A stretch of 64,000 bases of DNA, from NCBI GenBank assembly GCA_944320305.1, contig CALUGW010000004.1:62001-126000 (forward strand). The letters run 5' to 3'. Below are positions 32,958-41,848 of the stretch, one piece after another. Within the stretch, counting starts at the first letter, position 1. Each line of letters begins with the position of its first letter. Both the position numbers and the translations under genes were made by a program. A model generated the notes under the pieces. That model worked only from the letters and a program-made list of their open reading frames with translations. It was not told where the DNA came from and did not search any database. Source of the DNA: an uncultured Prevotella sp. Its GTDB lineage: Bacteria > Bacteroidota > Bacteroidia > Bacteroidales > Bacteroidaceae.

Positions 32958-35798
32958 ATGAAGAAAAATTTACTCAAATCATTCCTCGGACTCTTCTCTC
33001 TGGCCGTCGGAATGACCGCAAGTGCTGCCGAAGTCACCGAGACCTACGACTTCGCCACGGCCATGACCGGCGCAAGCGGCAACGTTGAAATCACGCTTAC
33101 CGACCAGGCTGTGGAGCAGGAGGGTACATTCAACCCCTCCACCGTCTACGTGATGGAGAATCCCGTGATAGACGGAAAGACAATGGAACTCAACGGACGC
33201 TTCGCCCTCAACAACGTGACAGGCGGCACTGGTGGCCAACAGATGCGCTGGCTGCTGAGAAACAGCTCGTCAAACGCCTATCAGTTGGGACTCGGCGGTA
33301 ACTGGAACGGCAATGGAACTGCCGTAAACTCTTACAATATCTCTATTCTCGACGTGTATGCAGGCGACAAAATCACCATCGCATACGAAATCCGCAGCGG
33401 CAAGGACGCACAGATTAAAGCAGTGAAAGCTGGCGCTCTGAAAGCCGGCGACGCCACTGTTGACGCCGGCGCTGCGATTGAGTCGGGCACGACATACGAG
33501 GTCGTTGCCGACGGCACTGACCCCGTTCACGTTGACTTGGCCGTAACCAACGACAATATGGCCATACACAGCATAACCATCGTGACCCAGGAGAAAGAAG
33601 CCGAGCCGGAACCCGAACCCGAGCCGGAGCCACAGCCGGGCGGGCAGACCTCAATCTACGAGCGCGGCACAACCACCGCATGGTCTGACGCAGACCTGGC
33701 AGAGTGGACAGGAGCAACGCTCACACTCGATCCGAATAACGGAATCGGCATTGACGGCAACCAGACTTACACTGCGACAAAGGCGCTGGACAAGGTCGTT
33801 CCTTATTCCAAGGTGACTTTCAAGGGCACATGGCATGTTGGTAGCTCCACCAGCCGTGACGGCAACTTCGCATGGCTGCAGTTCGGCGACGGCCTCCGTC
33901 TCAACTGGTGCAACTACTACTCGCTCCGCGTGAACACCAGCGGACAGTCCACAACCACAGACATTGAAATCTTCAAGGGCGAAAATAAAGTGTACGACAA
34001 GCCCTTCAGCATCACCATCAACACCGCTTATCACACAATCGAAGAGTTCATCTTCGATGGCGAGGACATCACGGAGAACTTCAAGGATGCCTACGTTGAG
34101 GGCGACAACTTCAACACAATCTCTATGGGCTTCATCCGCGGCGGTTCTGTAAATTGGACCATACCTAACTTCCTGACCAGCATCGAGGTTTTGCAGGAGG
34201 AGCAGGATGTTGACATTGCAAACTATACCGTGAAGTTTGTTGACGCTGAGGGCAAGGATGTTAAGACTGCCGCCACAAGGTCGGGCGTCGTAGGCGCAGC
34301 CATCAGACTGGCCGGTGCCGACACTCAGGACTTCTTCACCGAGGATGAGACTCCCGTGAAGTACATCTACGAGAGCAACGACGTTGAGGGCAAGACCATC
34401 CTTGCCGACGGCACTGCCGCTGTTACAGTCAAGTTCCACAAGGCCGCAACATGGAATTACACCATCAACGCCACCATCGGCGAGCAGACTGTCAAGGTTG
34501 CCGAGGGCAGCAACTTCGAGAAAGAAACCATCGGCTACAACTTCCCGCGCTTCTACAATCTTGATGGCGCGCTTTATTCCAAGGCTGCGGGCAGCAACGA
34601 TCCGGGCTGGTATCGCGGCACATTCTTGCTCAGCGAGGCAGACCAGACAGTGGCAGTAGAAGGCTACGGCCTTGTTGACACAGTAAGGGTGGCTTACTTC
34701 AGCGAGGCTGAGGACATCAAGGGGCTGACTCTCTCAAGCAACAGCACAGCCGAGGTGCGTATGTCTATGGGTAAGACGGCATATAACGCCGGCAAGGAGG
34801 CAGTCAAGATTGTCACCCTGCCCGCAGGCACATACCGCATCATGACCACCACATGGGGCAGCGAAGGCCAGAACTTCGTGTTCAAAGCCGGCGACCAGAC
34901 CATTCTCACCGCAGGATGCACAGGCTCAAGCACTGACGCCTCTGCCGTGTTCACTCTGACTGCCGAGACCGACGTTGTTCTCGATGCTCCTGTTGGAGAA
35001 ATCTTCAACGGCGGCATTGACTATGTGCTCATCAGCAACATCACCCCCGCAACGGTTGTTGAGAACATCGCAGCCCTGAAGGCTCTGCCCGTTGGCACAA
35101 TGGTACGCCTCACTCTTAAGGACACCAAGATTACCGTCAAGGCCGCAACCATGATGGGAACTTACACACTCCTTGAGGACGAGACCGGAGCAGCCTTGAT
35201 TCCATCGACGATGTTTGGTGACGACCTCACCACCGCACTTCCTGATGTGTTCGCAAACGACAGTGTTGCGCTCAACGGTTATCTCTATGCCGAAACCATC
35301 GACATGGGCGGACTCTGTGCACTTGGTGTTTGCGACAGCACGTCAAGCTCCGACATCACAGTGACAAAGACCGAGCTCACTCCTACAACAATGGAGATTG
35401 CTGACGCCCTGAAGGCAGAGAACCTGCTGCGCTATGTCAAGCTGGAGAACGTAACTCTCGATGAGAAGTATGTGCTCACCCAGGGCGAGGCAACCATAAC
35501 TGTTCAGGATATGATGGCCGTATTGGAACTTGACGACGAGTACAATCTTGTTGTTCCCGAGGCAGCCATCGACATCACAGGCTTCGTTATCGACATGGGC
35601 ACTGGCGCAATGTTCGTTCCGATAGCGCCTTACACAGAGCACAAGGCCGACGCCATCAGCGGTGTTGCCGCCGACGCTGACGCTCTGGACGGCGACGTCT
35701 ACAACCTCAGCGGTGTCAAGGTTCGCAATGCCGGCGACTCTCTCGACGGCTTGAAGGGCCTCTACATCATCAACGGCAAGAAGGTGGTTCTGAAATAA
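32958..35798 (+). CDS. Large secreted multidomain protein with surface-type C-terminal tail
   Basis: 946 aa with a Sec signal (MKKNLLKSFLGLFSLAVGMTASAAE). An N-terminal beta-sandwich (to about residue 210) is joined by a Pro-Glu repeat linker (EPEPEPEPEPQPGG) to a second beta domain. A segment (about 420-700: ANYTVKFVDAEGKDVKTA...HKAATWNYTINATIGEQTV...GGIDYVLISN) is homologous to the middle of the module 2 protein. An OB-like domain (VENIAALKALPVGTMVRLTLKD) and the tail DVYNLSGVKVRNAGDSLDG...GLYIINGKKVVLK follow. Probably an exported carbohydrate- or mucin-facing protein; no catalytic motif seen. A strong terminator follows at 35841. Confidence 0.75.
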   Translation: MKKNLLKSFLGLFSLAVGMTASAAEVTETYDFATAMTGASGNVEITLTDQAVEQEGTFNPSTVYVMENPVIDGKTMELNGRFALNNVTGGTGGQQMRWLLRNSSSNAYQLGLGGNWNGNGTAVNSYNISILDVYAGDKITIAYEIRSGKDAQIKAVKAGALKAGDATVDAGAAIESGTTYEVVADGTDPVHVDLAVTNDNMAIHSITIVTQEKEAEPEPEPEPEPQPGGQTSIYERGTTTAWSDADLAEWTGATLTLDPNNGIGIDGNQTYTATKALDKVVPYSKVTFKGTWHVGSSTSRDGNFAWLQFGDGLRLNWCNYYSLRVNTSGQSTTTDIEIFKGENKVYDKPFSITINTAYHTIEEFIFDGEDITENFKDAYVEGDNFNTISMGFIRGGSVNWTIPNFLTSIEVLQEEQDVDIANYTVKFVDAEGKDVKTAATRSGVVGAAIRLAGADTQDFFTEDETPVKYIYESNDVEGKTILADGTAAVTVKFHKAATWNYTINATIGEQTVKVAEGSNFEKETIGYNFPRFYNLDGALYSKAAGSNDPGWYRGTFLLSEADQTVAVEGYGLVDTVRVAYFSEAEDIKGLTLSSNSTAEVRMSMGKTAYNAGKEAVKIVTLPAGTYRIMTTTWGSEGQNFVFKAGDQTILTAGCTGSSTDASAVFTLTAETDVVLDAPVGEIFNGGIDYVLISNITPATVVENIAALKALPVGTMVRLTLKDTKITVKAATMMGTYTLLEDETGAALIPSTMFGDDLTTALPDVFANDSVALNGYLYAETIDMGGLCALGVCDSTSSSDITVTKTELTPTTMEIADALKAENLLRYVKLENVTLDEKYVLTQGEATITVQDMMAVLELDDEYNLVVPEAAIDITGFVIDMGTGAMFVPIAPYTEHKADAISGVAADADALDGDVYNLSGVKVRNAGDSLDGLKGLYIINGKKVVLK

Positions 35799-35840
35799 TC
35801 CCGCAGGATTTTCAGTAAACCTCAATCCATAATTCAACGG

Positions 35841-35878
35841 GGCGGCCCGGACGCAGTGGTGTCCGGGCCGCCTTTTTT
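35841..35878 (+). terminator. Intrinsic terminator of the 946-aa protein gene
   Basis: Perfect 12-bp stem GGCGGCCCGGAC / GTCCGGGCCGCC, 8-nt loop, six T. Confidence 0.9.
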
Positions 35879-36089
35879 GTTGTCTGCCGGGCCGCGCCGC
35901 CTCTCCCGCCTCTCCCGCGTGTGCCGCCACGTTGCCCTGCGTCGGGGCGAGGGGTGACGGGGGAGAGAGATCGTGGCCGTTACGTTGCGTTCCATGGCAG
36001 AATGCCTGATGGCCGGAGCGCGGGGCCGCGCTTGCCATAAAGGAAACAGTGGAAAAATGTTGGAATGTTTGAAAAAACTTTTATAATTG

Positions 36090-36121
36090 TTGCGCCGTTT
36101 CGTAATAATTTGTTATCTTTG
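36090..36121 (+). promoter_or_regulatory. Promoter of secreted-protein module 2
   Basis: TTG (36090-36092), 21 nt, TATCTTTG (36114-36121), followed by GCCGC as in module 1. Confidence 0.65.
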
Positions 36122-36124
36122 CCG

Positions 36125-36440
36125 CGTTATCAAGTGATTAATATTTCTATCAGCTAAGTGGTTAAAAACCTTATCAGCAGCATTCGCTTGCGCGTAAGTG
36201 CTTGTGAATCAGTCGGTTATATTTTCGGGGGGGGGTAAATCCGCCATTGCCGTTTGCCGCCGCCCCGTTGCTCCGGGCAGCCTTTGGGCCGCGCTGCTGA
36301 CATTCCTGCTGTTTTGTTCAAGGCTTCTTTTCAGCCCGTCGGCACTCCGCCGGGCCGCCTCATCGTGTGCGCAAGCCGCATTCTCGCGGCCTGCGCCACC
36401 CGCCGTGCGCCTGAATCATCTAACCAATAACTTAAATAAC
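36125..36440 (+). promoter_or_regulatory. Long 5' leader of module 2 with a G9 tract and antisense match to the module 1 3' UTR
   Basis: About 315 nt of untranslated leader. 36133-36154 matches + strand 19613-19634 in 21 of 22 positions. A run of nine G (36227-36235) in TTCGGGGGGGGGTAAA parallels the G7 tract of module 1. The last about 75 nt before ATG 36441 are nearly identical to module 1. A 363-nt open frame crosses it, but the signal peptide starts at 36441. The stretch 35879-36089 shows nothing further. Confidence 0.6.
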
Positions 36441-38449
36441 ATGAACAAAAATTTACTTAAAACATTCCTCGTGGCCGTAGGACTGGCTGCGGGAACAATG
36501 GGAACATGGGCTGAAGATATAACAGCCACGTTGGTGCATACCGCTGGAACACAGTGGGGTAAAAACACAGGTGACAACACTGTTGATGCAGAGAAGGAAC
36601 ATTACAACAATGATGCTAAAGATGCATGGGCAGGTGCCGCTTACGCAGAATTTAAATTTGACATCCCCGATAATGCCACTGTAACCACAGCAACGCTTAC
36701 TTACAGTGTCAATCAAGGTGGACGCTTAGACCGTAACGATAAAATTTATTATATGAACCCTAAGTTCACACTCGACTATGACGTTCTTGTTGCTTCTAAA
36801 GGTCAGGATTTGCGCTACACCGACAACCGTACTCTGGCTGTTGGGGCTGCACCAACCGGAGGTACTGGCGACAGACTCAACCTTACTCAGGACGTTACAG
36901 CTGCTGTCAAGGCTATCGCAGAGGCAGGTCAGGATTATATCATCTTCCAGTGGACTGGCAATGCCGGAGGTGCAGACCTTTACGGAAAGGCTTCTGAAAA
37001 TGCTCCAACATTGACAATCACTACTGCATCAGCTAGCACCATGACAACTTACACTGTGAAGTTCACTGACGAAAACGAAACAGAGATTAAAACTGCGGCT
37101 GTTTATGATGTGACTATTGGAAGTAATGCTACTGCAAGCGATGAGGATATGGCTGCAATATACACAACTGGTGACAATGCAAAAAATATATTTATGTTTC
37201 AGGCAACCAGTCAATCACTGCTGACGCTGCTGCAGACAAAAATGTTATCACTCTCGTGTTCCGCGAGGCCGCCACATGGAACTACACCATCAACGCAAGT
37301 GTCGGCGAAGAGACAGTAGAGATTTCCAAGGGTTCCGCATTCGAGCAGGATATAGTTGAGTACAACTATCCACGCTACATTAACATTGGCACCGCACTTT
37401 ACTCCATTCCCAACAATGGTTCTGCAGGATGGTACAAGAGCAGTTTCACCCTGTCACAGGCAGACCAGGCTGTGGCAGTCAATGGCTACACACTCGAGGA
37501 AAGTGTCAACGTGGCATTCCTCAGAGAGGCCGAGGATATCGAAACGCTCACCGAAGCAAACGAGCCCAACGCAGGCATCCGTATGTCGATGGGTAGGATT
37601 GCTCGCAATGCAGGCACAGAGCCTGCTGTAGTCGCCACCCTGCCCGCAGGCAAATACACTCTTACTTCTTCAGTATGGGGTGGTAAAGGAACTACTTTCG
37701 TGTTCAAGGCTGGTGACAAGGCTGTGCTTGAAATCACTACAAGCGGTTCGAGTGTTACCAACACTGGCGAGGAGTTCATCCTGACCGAGGAGACCGACAT
37801 TACGCTTGACCCGACTGAGTCCGGCTCACGCGGTATAGACTTTGTCTTGGTCAACAGAACAGGTGATGCTGCGGTTAATGTTTCCATCGCATATTCCGAC
37901 GGTCTTGCCACCTACACTCCGGCCTACGACCTCAACTTCACCTACGCGAAGAACATTGCCGCCTACACCGCGACAGTCAGCGGCGACAAGGTTAATCTGA
38001 CGCGGGTCAACACTGTTGCCGCAGGCGAGGGCGTGCTTATCCGCTCGCTCAACGGCGACGCCACGGAGGAGGAGATTCCCGTTGCCGCCGAGACCGTTGA
38101 GAAGTCTGCCGACAATATGTTCGTGGGCACGCTCACCGACATTGACGCTCTGGCAACAGAGGGCGACGGCGTGGTGAACTATATCCTCAACTACGGCGAC
38201 CTGGGCACCGGCTTCTATCGCGCCAACAAGCAGAAAGTAGACGCAGGCAAGGCCTATCTGAGCGTTCCGGCAGAGAGCGCGGCCAAGATCTCGTTCTTCA
38301 GCCTCGACGGCACAGTTACCGCCATCGAGGGCGTTGAGGCCGAGGCAGCCGAGGGCGACAAGGTGTTCTACAACCTGAGCGGACAGCGCGTGGAGAATCC
38401 TGCGAAGGGTCTCTACATCGTCAACGGCAAGAAAGTGATCATTAAGTAA
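36441..38449 (+). pseudogene. Module 2 secreted protein, interrupted by a -1 frameshift at an A6 tract
   Basis: Two frames form one protein. Frame 1 (ATG 36441) has a Sec signal (MNKNLLKTFLVAVGLAAGTMGTWAE) and a DNRLRE-like carbohydrate-binding domain (AYAEFKFDIPDNATVTTATLTYS...DVTAAVKAIAEAGQDYIIFQW), then runs off into a frame ending at 37319. From the A tract at 37181-37186 the -1 frame reads KYIYVSGNQSITADAAADKN and continues through NYTINASVGEETVEI to the conserved tail and stop at 38449. The 946-aa paralogue has KYIYESNDVEG at the same point, which proves the shift. A7 would restore the frame. A-AAA-AAT also permits -1 slippage, so it may be translated, phase-variable, decayed, or a sequencing error. 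Confidence 0.8.
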
Positions 38450-38485
38450 ACCATTATCAATAACCAATTAAAACCGAAGACAACA

Positions 38486-38668
38486 ATGAAAAAGAATTAT
38501 ATCAAGCCCGAGGTGGCTATCGTGGAGATTGAGACTGAGTCACTGCTCGCAGGATCAGATATTACATTCACACCTGGCAATAACAGTGGCAACGGCGACC
38601 TTTTTGATGCTGACGCTTCAGAGTCGGCCCATTCAAAGGGTCATTCGTTCAACCTTTGGGAAGACTGA
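38486..38668 (+). CDS. KPEV small peptide 2 (60 aa), function unknown
   Basis: 60 aa. It starts MKKNYIKPEVAIVEIETES, then LLAGSDITFTPG, and ends HSKGHSFNLWED. It lies 36 nt after the module 2 protein. Compared with the peptide at 19700, both ends are conserved and the central 20 residues differ. There is no signal peptide or transmembrane segment. The conserved LxAGS at residues 20-24 followed by a variable core could be a leader/core arrangement, but no processing enzyme is adjacent. Confidence 0.8.
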   Translation: MKKNYIKPEVAIVEIETESLLAGSDITFTPGNNSGNGDLFDADASESAHSKGHSFNLWED

Positions 38669-38751
38669 CGCAAGGCAATAGCGATTGCAAAACAAGATAG
38701 ATTCAACTCCGTCCGCCATTTAGGTTTCGGCGGCTCGGAAAACATTATTGG

Positions 38752-38792
38752 GTGGGGCTTCTGTCCGCGAGGATGGAAGCCCCGCCTTTTTT
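38752..38792 (+). terminator. Intrinsic terminator of module 2
   Basis: GTGGGGCTTC / GAAGCCCCGC stem with loop TGTCCGCGAGGATG, then six T. Homologous to the module 1 terminator. A GTAAAAAGG tract follows (38793-38826). Confidence 0.85.
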
Positions 38793-38886
38793 AAAGGTAG
38801 AAAGGTAAAAAGGTAAAAAGGTAAAAGCAGGGGCGCGGCGGCGTTTTTGCTAATGCGCGGCGCAATGTGCGGGCGTTTGGCGGAAA

Positions 38887-39609
38887 ATGCGTATCTTTGC
38901 AGCCGTGGAGAAGCTTAAAGACATAAAGGCGGTGGTCTTCGACGCCGACGACACGCTGTGGGACTGCCAGACGTTCTTCGACGACGTGGAGCGCGAATAC
39001 TGCCGGCTGCTCGCGCCGTTCGCGCCTGCCGCCGAGGTGTCGGCGGCCCTCTTCCGCACCGAGGAGGCCAACATGCCGCTGCTGGGCTACGGCTGCAAGG
39101 CGTTCGTGCTGTCGCTCATCGAGAGCGCCGTGAGCCTGAGCGGAGGCCGCGTGGACGGCCGCGCCATCGGCGAGCTGCTGCGGCTGGGCAAGCGGCTGCT
39201 GGAGCTGCCGGCCACGCCGCTGCCGGGCGTGGAGGAGACGCTGGCCCGGCTCTACGAGGAGGGGCGCTACCGCCTGGCGGTGTTCACCAAGGGCGAGCTG
39301 CTCGACCAGCAGAACAAGCTGCGCCGCTCGCGCCTTGAGAAGTACTTCCAGCACGTGGAGATAGTGTCTGACAAGACCGAGCGGGCCTTTCTCAGCCTCT
39401 GCCGCCGCCTGCGCCTCGCGCCCGGCAGCGTGCTCATGGTGGGCAACTCGCTAAAGAGCGACGCCGCCCCGGCGCTGGCCGCCGGCGCCTGGGCCGCCCA
39501 CATTCCGTTTCACGCCACGTGGCAGCTGGAGCGCACGGCCGACTTCGACCACCCGCGGCTGCTGCGCCTCGGCAGCTTCGGCGAGCTGCCCGGCCTGCTC
39601 AGAGACTAA
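38887..39609 (+). CDS. HAD-superfamily hydrolase
   Basis: 240 aa as drawn from ATG 38887. Motif I is VVFDADDTLWD, motif II the Thr of VFTKGE, and motif IV VGNSLKSD, with a helical cap between I and II. This is the haloacid-dehalogenase-like phosphatase group. The substrate is unknown. The start is doubtful: a -7 box TATCTTTG (38892-38899) lies inside the first codons, so a transcript from it would need GTG 38905 (VEKLKDIKAVVFDAD) or a later GTG. Ends 26 nt before the clostripain gene. Confidence 0.82.
   Translation: MRIFAAVEKLKDIKAVVFDADDTLWDCQTFFDDVEREYCRLLAPFAPAAEVSAALFRTEEANMPLLGYGCKAFVLSLIESAVSLSGGRVDGRAIGELLRLGKRLLELPATPLPGVEETLARLYEEGRYRLAVFTKGELLDQQNKLRRSRLEKYFQHVEIVSDKTERAFLSLCRRLRLAPGSVLMVGNSLKSDAAPALAAGAWAAHIPFHATWQLERTADFDHPRLLRLGSFGELPGLLRD
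38892..38899 (+). promoter_or_regulatory. -7 element overlapping the start of the HAD gene
   Basis: TATCTTTG followed by CAG, the commonest Bacteroidetes -7 context. No TTTG at 19-21 nt upstream; one occurs at 12 nt. Confidence 0.45.
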
Positions 39610-39635
39610 AGAGACACACCATAACCCAAACAGCA

Positions 39636-40847
39636 ATGGACAAACCCGACGCCATATTGAGAAGACTGCCCGCCGCTGCCGCCACGCTTCTGGCGGCTGT
39701 GGCGCTGGCGCTGACGGCGGCGGCGTGCAGCGGCGACGACCCCGACGAGGGGCCTGAGCCGCCCGGACAGACCGAGCGCACGCTGCTGATGTATCTGCCA
39801 TGGTCGACAGACCTCACCTCTTATTTTGAAAACAACATATCGGAAATGGGGCAGGCCGCGCTCGCCCACGGGCTGGACGGCGAGCGTGTGCTCGTCTATA
39901 TGTGCACCGCGGCCGACGCCGCCGTGCTTTTCGAGCTGCTGCCCGACGGGCAGGAGTGCCGCCGCCAGACGCTCAAGACATACCAGTCGCCCGAGTACAC
40001 CACCGCCGGGGGCATCGCCTCGATGCTGCGCGACGTGCGCTCGCTGGCCCCTGCCCGCAGCTACGCCATGACCATCGGCTGCCACGGCATGGGCTGGGTG
40101 CCGGTGAACGAGGCCGGGTCGCGCGCCGGCGGCGAGCCGCCGCGCCCCCACTGGCAGTACGCCGGGGGGCCGCTCACGCGCTACTTCGGCGGCTTCACCA
40201 AGGACGTGCAGACCGACGTGGTCACGCTGGCCGAGGGAATAGAGCTGGCGGACATGCACATGGAGTTCATACTCTTCGACGACTGCTTCATGTCGTCGGT
40301 CGAGGCGGCCTACGACCTGCGCCACGCCGCCGACTGGCTGATAGCCTGCCCCACGGAGATAATGGCCCGGGGGATGCCCTACGACGCCATCGGCGCCCAC
40401 CTGCTGGGCACGCCCGACTATGCGGCGGTGTGCTCGGAGTTTCTCAGTTTCTACTCTTCTTACTCCTATCCCTACGGCACCATCGGCGTGACGCGCACCG
40501 ACCAGCTCGACAGTCTGGCCCGCGTGGTGCGCAAGATAGAGGCCGCCGGCACGCTCGACTCCGCCCTGCGCCCCTATCTGCAGCGCATGGACGGCTACTC
40601 GCCGCCCATATTCTACGACCTGGGCGACTACATCGCGGCCATCTGCACCGACGAGGAGCTGCTCGCGGAGTTCAACGCGCAGCTCGCCCGCACCGTGCCC
40701 TACAAGGCCCACACCAGCAGCTACTACTCGGCCATAACCGGCGCCGAGCCTATACGCGCCTACTCCGGCATCACCACCTCGGCGCCCACGCGGAGCCGCT
40801 ATGCCGACGACTGGAGGCTCACGGAGTGGTATGCCGCCACGCACTGA
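39636..40847 (+). CDS. Clostripain family (C11) cysteine peptidase lipoprotein
   Basis: 403 aa. Lipobox with lipidation Cys31 (LALTAAAC). The C11 catalytic dyad is clear: His150 in IGCHGMGW and Cys217 in LFDDCFMSSVEAAYDL. The segments TERTLLMYLPW and GTIGVTRTDQLDSLA are typical. Likely an exported arginine- or lysine-specific peptidase anchored in the envelope. The specificity pocket cannot be read from sequence alone. Preceded by the HAD gene and converging with ribD. Confidence 0.9.
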   Translation: MDKPDAILRRLPAAAATLLAAVALALTAAACSGDDPDEGPEPPGQTERTLLMYLPWSTDLTSYFENNISEMGQAALAHGLDGERVLVYMCTAADAAVLFELLPDGQECRRQTLKTYQSPEYTTAGGIASMLRDVRSLAPARSYAMTIGCHGMGWVPVNEAGSRAGGEPPRPHWQYAGGPLTRYFGGFTKDVQTDVVTLAEGIELADMHMEFILFDDCFMSSVEAAYDLRHAADWLIACPTEIMARGMPYDAIGAHLLGTPDYAAVCSEFLSFYSSYSYPYGTIGVTRTDQLDSLARVVRKIEAAGTLDSALRPYLQRMDGYSPPIFYDLGDYIAAICTDEELLAEFNAQLARTVPYKAHTSSYYSAITGAEPIRAYSGITTSAPTRSRYADDWRLTEWYAATH

Positions 40848-40868
40848 GCGCCTCGCAGGCCGCCGCCG

Positions 40869-41822
40869 TCACACCCTGCGGTATGTCACAATGGTGTTGC
40901 CGCCCACGGCCAGACTGCTTCTCACCTCTATATCCTGCGGCAGCCGGGCGGCGCGTGTGCCCCGCCCGAAGGCCACGGGGGCTGTCTCCACACGTATTTC
41001 GTTCCACAGGCCGCGGCCGATAAAGGCCGCGTGAGTGGCGGCGCCGCCCTCCACGAGCAGCGACTGCAGGCTGTCGGCGCGGCACTCGGCCAGCACATCG
41101 TCTATGCCGCGGCCGCCGCCGAGCACCATGCGGCGCGGCGCGGGGCCCGCCCAGTGGCGCACGTCGAGGCGCGGGCGGTCGCGCTCCGCCGTGACACGGC
41201 CCACAAGAATGGCCTGGCACTCCGTGCGCAGCCTGTGGGCGAGCATCTGCGTGAGCGGCGTTGAGACCATCGTGGGGCTGAAGTCGCGGTCTATGAACCC
41301 GTCGGCCGACTGCGCCCACTTCAGTATGATGTACGGCCTGCGCTCCGTCTGGAACGTGAAGAAGCGGCGGTTAAGCTCGCGGCACTCGGCCTCGAGCACT
41401 CCCACGGTGACGCTTATGCCAGCCTCGCGCAGCCTGGCGATGCCCAAGCCGTGAACCTTGGCAAACGGATCGACGCAGCCCACAACCACCCTCGCCACAC
41501 CTTTCTTGACTATCAGGTCGGCGCACGGCGGCGTCTTGCCGTAGTGGGCGCACGGCTCCAGGCTCACGTAGACGGTTGACTGCGGCAGCAGCGGCTCGTC
41601 CTCCGGGCGCACTGAGGCAAAGGCGTTCACCTCGGCATGGCCGCTGCCGCAGCGAATGTGGTAGCCCTCGCCGATGATGCGGCCGCCGGGCGCCACAATG
41701 ACAGCGCCCACCATGGGGTTGGGGCGCGCCCCGTAGAGCCCGCAGCGGGCCAGCTGCAGGCAGCGGGCCATATACTTTTCGTCTTCGGCGGGGCTGATGT
41801 TGTGGTCAAACATTTGGCTCAT
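40869..41822 (-). CDS. ribD: Bifunctional riboflavin biosynthesis deaminase/reductase RibD
   Basis: 317 aa. An N-terminal cytidine-deaminase-like domain with zinc ligands H62-A-E64 and C90...C99 (EPCAHYGKTPPC) is followed by a C-terminal DHFR-like reductase (PYIILKWAQSADGFID, LVEGGAATHAAFI). It carries out the second and third steps of riboflavin synthesis. The reductase domain is somewhat short, giving a total below E. coli RibD (367 aa). Divergent from prmC with 26 nt between start codons, an arrangement I recall from other Bacteroidales. Confidence 0.95.
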   Translation of the reverse strand: MSQMFDHNISPAEDEKYMARCLQLARCGLYGARPNPMVGAVIVAPGGRIIGEGYHIRCGSGHAEVNAFASVRPEDEPLLPQSTVYVSLEPCAHYGKTPPCADLIVKKGVARVVVGCVDPFAKVHGLGIARLREAGISVTVGVLEAECRELNRRFFTFQTERRPYIILKWAQSADGFIDRDFSPTMVSTPLTQMLAHRLRTECQAILVGRVTAERDRPRLDVRHWAGPAPRRMVLGGGRGIDDVLAECRADSLQSLLVEGGAATHAAFIGRGLWNEIRVETAPVAFGRGTRAARLPQDIEVRSSLAVGGNTIVTYRRV

Positions 41823-41836
41823 AGCGTTAAAATTGT

Positions 41837-41844
41837 TACTTTTG
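41837..41844 (+). promoter_or_regulatory. -7 element directly before prmC
   Basis: TACTTTTG ends 4 nt before ATG 41849, so prmC mRNA would be leaderless or nearly so. Confidence 0.45.
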
Positions 41845-41848
41845 CATT

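Noticed and set aside
19613-36154. The 22-nt match as a recombination site for inversion between the two modules
   Set aside because: The two copies are in direct, not inverted, orientation, and no invertase gene is nearby. A complementary-RNA explanation fits the transcript directions better.
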